A stretch of DNA of 8,872 nucleotides, from contig JAHDGT010000172.1 of the NCBI GenBank assembly GCA_020631675.1, positions 1-8,872 of the forward strand. The letters are read 5' to 3'. Made by a program: the position numbers and the translations under genes. Below, piece by piece: positions 1-6,000 of the stretch (positions are counted from its first letter, which is position 1; the number at the start of each line of letters is the position of its first letter). The notes under the pieces were generated by a model. The model ran no database searches. It was not told the DNA's origin and worked only from the letters and a program-made list of their open reading frames with translations. Origin of the DNA: Bacteroidota bacterium. GTDB lineage: Bacteria; Bacteroidota; Bacteroidia; Chitinophagales; UBA2359.

Positions 1-3000
1 CATCTGCTTCTGGTGCAGTGCCCCAAGAGCCATCCGCTTGCAGGTACTCTATTACCAATACATCCCCACAATCATCCTCTACCTCAAGGGTACATTCGTT
101 CACTTGCACCACATCTATAGGTGTAGGGTACACATTGATCGTTGCCTCGCCAGCAGGGATGGTATTCGGGATCAAATCGCATTCAATTCCTGCATAAAGG
201 GTATAGGAGGTAGCAGAACAAGTACCCGTAGCTGTTAAGCTGCTTACATCAGCCAAAGTGGTAAAGGCGGGATCTTCATACCAATCCAAACTCACTAGCT
301 GAACATCAGGGTCATCTATTTCAATAGTAGCGGTTAGGTCAGCTAAGTCTATTAAAGTGCCATCACAAATGTGGGCGATGCTATCCGCTGCTGCAGTGAC
401 TGTTGGACATTCTAAAATCGCACAATCAACGACCGTTATAGATATGGTACTATCCGCAGGGCAGTTATTGGATACGGTATAGGTAATATCAAAAGTACCC
501 GGAGAAGTCAAGTTCAATGAACCTGTAGACGGGTCGATCGTTAAGCCACCAGAAACCGTGAACACCCCGGTAGGGTCATCAATGGAAAGTGGGCTTAATG
601 GATCATCCAAGCAATAAGTATCTTCAATTGGGTAAGCAAAACCAGGATCGTCGATCGGTAAAATGCTGAACTCTACTGTGATCGTATCTGAAGGGCAGTT
701 CTCTGCTAAGTCTACTGCGACCGCATAATACAATGCTGTATCAGCAGGGGTGATCGGGAAGTTTTCACCTGTGAAGATCAGTGCACCCTCATCGTCGTAC
801 CACTGTAATTCATCTCCTTCGACAAGCGTACCTTCAATGAAATCAGGAATCAAGTCGGTTTCATCCTCACAGAAGAATAGATCGGGTATTACAGGGTTAG
901 CAGGAGCTTCACAAATACATTCCACCACATCAAATTCAACAGGCAAGGTGCTTTCGCAGCCATTTACCGTCACAGAATAAATGATCACCATGCTACCTAA
1001 TTCACTCGGTGTGATCTCTCCCGTTACAGGATTGATCGGGTCAGGGGATACCGCACCAAAGTTACCACCTGGTGTAATGATCCCTTCGGGGATATTTGAT
1101 TCCCCTAAGCAAAGCACATCATTCGCGAAAGTGAAGGTCGCATCAGGTAGGGGAGATGCGCTAAAGCTGACAGGCACTAAGCTACTATAACAATCTTCCG
1201 CACTATCGTAAGCCGCTACGAAGTAATCTGCTGTATCTGCTAAAGTCGGCGTCCAACTCAAACCATTAAAGATGGAATCTACAGCGGCATCATACCAGAT
1301 CGCTTGATCGCCACCTACCAAAGTGACCATCCATTCGTCGATTGGATCGCCTTCACAAAGAACGAGATTGTCAACAATTGGTGGTTCAGGTGCGACGCAA
1401 TCACAAGCCGCGATATTGATGGTAACACTGCTCGTCGCATCACAAGCACCAGGCGTTTGATAACTGATGGTGAAAGTACCTTCCGCATCTAATGGGAAAG
1501 ATCCCGTTGCAGCGTCTATAGCTAAACCGCCATCGGCACTGAATGTACCACCTGGCGTAGCTATACTGACAGGAACAGGATTCGGCTCACCCGTACAGAA
1601 ACTCACACCCGCATAGGCGAAAGAAGCATCTTCTAAGGCAGTAATGGTGAAGGTGACCTCCACTTGATCACTAATACAATCAGGAGTGGCCGCATTTGTA
1701 GCTGCTAAGAAAAAGGTATAAGTACCTACTGCTGTTTCTGTTGGTGTGAAATCAATACTTTGTGTTATTTCGTCACCATCTACATCATACCAAATCGCTG
1801 TATCTCCTTCTGTTAAAGTCGCTTGGAATATCGGGTTCGGATCGCCAACACAAATACTCTGGTTACTGCTTGAAGGAGCAGCAGGAGGTACACATGGGCA
1901 GTCGTAATCAATCTCTACTTCTTCGACGAAACAATTATTTGTGATGGTGAAGGTCACCGTGCCTGATTCGCCAACTCCCACAGTTTCCAACCAGCCAGTG
2001 GTATCAATGATACTGTACTGATCACAAGTGAAGCTGATGTCAGGCATGCTACATACCCCATCTGTTGTAATAACGAAATCAGGATTGAAAGTAGGGTAAC
2101 TTATAGTTGTACCCATATCCAAAGTGTCGTTCGGCGCATCCCCTGGGTCCAAACAGACGAACACCATTTCATAGCTCGTACTAACTGGATTACAATCATC
2201 AGGACTTGCTACGAAGCCATCTGTATAATTTGGTATTTCATTACCCAATACGGGTGAGCCATTGATCAACCATGTGATATCATAGTCCTCAGACCAAACC
2301 GCATCAGCAGGTGTGATCTCAGCATTCATGGTGAAAGTGTCACCAGAACATGCGCTTGCCGGACTACTATCTACAATGCTGGCTGTTGGGCAAACATCAC
2401 CGCAGAAGTAAGGCAGTTCGAATACTTCATCAAAACAAGATACCCCACCTGGTCCGTCTGTTGCTAAGACTTGCCAAGTAGCTGTACCGGATACCGTGCC
2501 ACTTACATCAGTAGGCACATCAATAGGGTTCAGGGTATAACAATCGCTTGTTACCGTAGGTACAGTACATTCTGCATTAGTGCCTGTGATCAATGTTGCT
2601 TCATAGCTTGGGTAAACGCTAAGCACTAACTGACCAGCAGGAATGACGGTATCATCTAAAGTACAAACGGCACCTAAGTAAAGCGTTATATCTTCAGCGG
2701 TACAGCCATCCCCACCGCTATAATCAATAGGACCACTGTAAGGCGTACTAAGATCGCTATTGGTGTACCAAGACACCGTACCTAAAACGGCAGGATCATC
2801 AACTGTGAAATCAGATTCAAAAGCAGTTAGATCAGGTGTTTCACCTGTGCAAATAGATAACGCATCTGCTAAAGGACTTGTCACATTGAAACAGCCCGCA
2901 CAATCATATTCAAAAGCAGCCTCGTAGTCGAAGCAATCTGTCGCATCATCGTAAGTAACATTCCATATTGCGGTATTCGTACCCGTATTAGGTAATTGCA

Positions 3001-6000
3001 CATCTGTTGCGGTGATGATGTAGTTGTCACAGGTGGAGGTCAATGTAGGCGCGCTTTCACAATCATTAGAGAAAGACAAAAGATCCGCATCGATTTCTGG
3101 ATATACCGTAATAGTTACAGATTCTGAATCCGCGATTACAGTTGGGTCATCTATACAATAGATATTAACCGTAGCAGTAATGGTGCTAGGTTCACATCCT
3201 TCGAATTCGAGGATAGGGTAAGACAAAAATTGATCAAGGGTGAAGCTATTGTCTCCATCCACTACCCATTCTATATTGTCAAGGTTGGCTGCATTGTTTA
3301 CTGTAACTTCCAATACTGCGGTTGGAGTTGTGCTACAATATTCGGTATCGCCGATTATATCAACAATAGAAGGACAATCCACACTACAATCAATAATGCT
3401 TATTGTAACATCTGTCGTAGTGCTTTCGCAGTCTTCCGCATTCACTTCCCAAACCGTAAAGGTATAGTCGGCTATACCGCCTAAAGTTGGTGTGAATGCT
3501 GGTCCATTGAATTCCATACCCGCATCATCTGTCCAATAAACGGTATTGCCAGCCGCAGCGGTATACAGTTCAGGAATTGGGTCGCCATTACAAATATTTT
3601 GGTTGGCAATCACAGGAGCCGAAGGAACAGAATTTTGAGTGAGTTCTATTGGAGTAGGATTACTCACACAATCACCACTACTTACCGCAACTACCCAGTA
3701 TAAAGTGGCTAAAGGCTCACTAGGCGTAAATGTAGTCCCAGAACCCAAAGCATCAGTCGTGTAATCATCAGTCAGATTCAGTAGCCAATAGTAAGTGTCA
3801 CCTTGGTCAGTAACCGCTAATTCTGGTATAGCTGCTCCTTCACAGAACTCAAGAGCTGCATCTACAGCTACAGGGTCTGTTGCTAAAGGTGAACAAGCAC
3901 AATCCAGCGTTCCGGTCAATAGAACTTCCTCACAGTTTCCTTCATCATCAATAATGATGTTGTGTACTTCACCATTGGTATAAGTATAAGTCGTGGGCAC
4001 ACCCGGTACAATGAAGTCCGTCACATCACCAGCGATCTGATAAGTACCAGAAGTACTCACGTCACCACCAGTAATGGTGAAGGTCAATTCGTAGCCCGTA
4101 TCATCATCTAAACAATTTAAGTCGCTCACTACGACCATCTCTTCAATGAAAGTAACATTTAAGCTACCCGTTGAAGGACAATCCGGATCTGCTACATCAT
4201 AGGTGAAGGTATAATCACCCGGTGCACTTACCGTAACGAAAGGATTAAAGATATCAGCACTGAAAGTTGCTGTACCATCAGTAGAGCTAAAGCTCCATAC
4301 CCCACCACTGATCGGGAAGCCGTCAATATCAAGCGCATTCAGTTGGACATCTAAACCGCATATCTCACCTGGAGTTGTAGCGGAAACATTTATAGTCGGG
4401 GCATCTGTAAAAGTAATGTCTACTAAAACCTCATCTGTACAGACATCATCAAAAGAAGTCCAGAAGAAAGTATAAACACCAGCAACATCTACTGTTACAT
4501 CTGTCGTTGGGTCGCTGGTATCCGTAAATACAGCATTACCTCCAGTTGGCGCACTTAGTACATCCCAGTTTCCAGCACTTACGCTCACACCCTGCAAAGT
4601 ATAGGATGTACCGCATACCGTATCATCAGGACCAGCCGTTGCTAAGCTATCATTTACCGCTATGGTTTGTGAGGTGCTCGCATCTGTACAAGGCGCAGCT
4701 CCTGTAACGGTATAGGTCACTACGTAATCACCAGCAGCCAAACCATCCGCATTGAACCAGCTCGCTCCATCAATAGGAGCAGGAGGGACGGAAGTCCACA
4801 CCCCACCCGGAGTTGTTTCGGGTGTAAGCAAGCTATTTAATTCTAATTGTAGGTTCGTCCAAGTATTACACAGTCCCTCTACTGGTGGTGTGGAGGCTGC
4901 GGTCACTTCTTGATTAACCACTAGAGTTTGCGTGAAAGTCGCAGGAGGACAATCTGGATCTACTGGCGGTACAGTATAAGTAATATTGTAACTGCCACTC
5001 AAGCCTGTTAGGTCTAAAAAGCTCACACCTGTTAAAGGAACAGGGTTCGTACTTGCGTCCGTCACGCTCCAAGTACCTGTGAAATCTACCGGACTTAAAG
5101 ACAGTAAGTCGAAAGTTTGACCCGCTACAGCACATATGTCCGCAGGAGGGTCGAAGCTGGCATCTTCATCACAGTTCGCAGGGCAAGCTTGGATGGTTAA
5201 ATTTTGCTGAGTGAAAGCATCAGGACAGCCGCCAGCACCCGCAACAATATAAGTTAGGGTATAAGGACCAGCTGTTACGCCGAGCGCATCTATGACATTA
5301 TCGCCATCTATAGGCAGTGGAGGAATGATAGACCAATTTCCGCTTGTTGCTCCGGTCACTAAATCATCTAAATCAATGCTGGTCACATTTCCTGTGCCTG
5401 TTTCATTACAAAGTGCTTCTGCTGGGGCAATGGTTGAAGCATCCGGCACTGTAGTGATATTCACTGTTACATCTTGTGTAGCAGGACAACTACCACTTGT
5501 TGTATAGGTAACTGTTGCTGGAGAGCTTAAGCCATTCACATTGAGTGTTCCTGCGCTTGGGTCAACACCCGTACCCGACCAAGAGCCAGCTGTATTGCCT
5601 GTGTCTTCTAATGACGTGAGGTCGTAATTGGTTTCGTCTTCACAAACATCAATAGCTGCTGCGTTTAAAGCTATTACATCATCAGGGTCAATCGTTATGT
5701 CTACATCATTTGCTGTGACACAAGCCGCCGATGCATCCGGGGTGAAAGTAACAGTAAAAGTACCGTCTGAAATGGGATCTAAATCACTGCCACTCGTACC
5801 GACACCCGACCAAGTTCCACTTAGGGACTCATCAGTTAAGAACTGCGTTAAGTCCAAAGGCATATCAGCTAAACAATAATTTGCCGTAGGTCCATCAAAA
5901 GAAATGGGTGTACCCGCATCAATAGTGATGGTAACATCATTCGCGGCTAAACAGCCAGTACTTGCATCAGGCGTAAAGGTGACCGTATAATCCGTAGCAG

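Noticed and set aside
38..238. Plus-strand frame of 66 codons near the left edge, and similar short plus-strand frames across the window
   Set aside because: All lie antisense to the open minus-strand gene and none gives a recognisable protein; stops are frequent in the plus frames.
1769..1786. DVDGDE motif resembling an EF-hand or dockerin calcium loop
   Set aside because: It is a single six-residue match in a protein rich in Asp and Gly, without the rest of the loop or flanking helices. It lies in the WYD core of an Ig_7-like module, so a chance match is more likely.
422..3376. Regular periodicity suggesting a CRISPR array or DNA satellite
   Set aside because: The period of about 490-500 bp is in frame and conserved at protein level only; the DNA copies are far from identical and there are no short direct repeats with unique spacers.
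4914..5135. Minus-strand frame of 73 codons, Arg- and Cys-rich
   Set aside because: It is out of phase with the main frame, fully inside a GTW module, and resembles no family.
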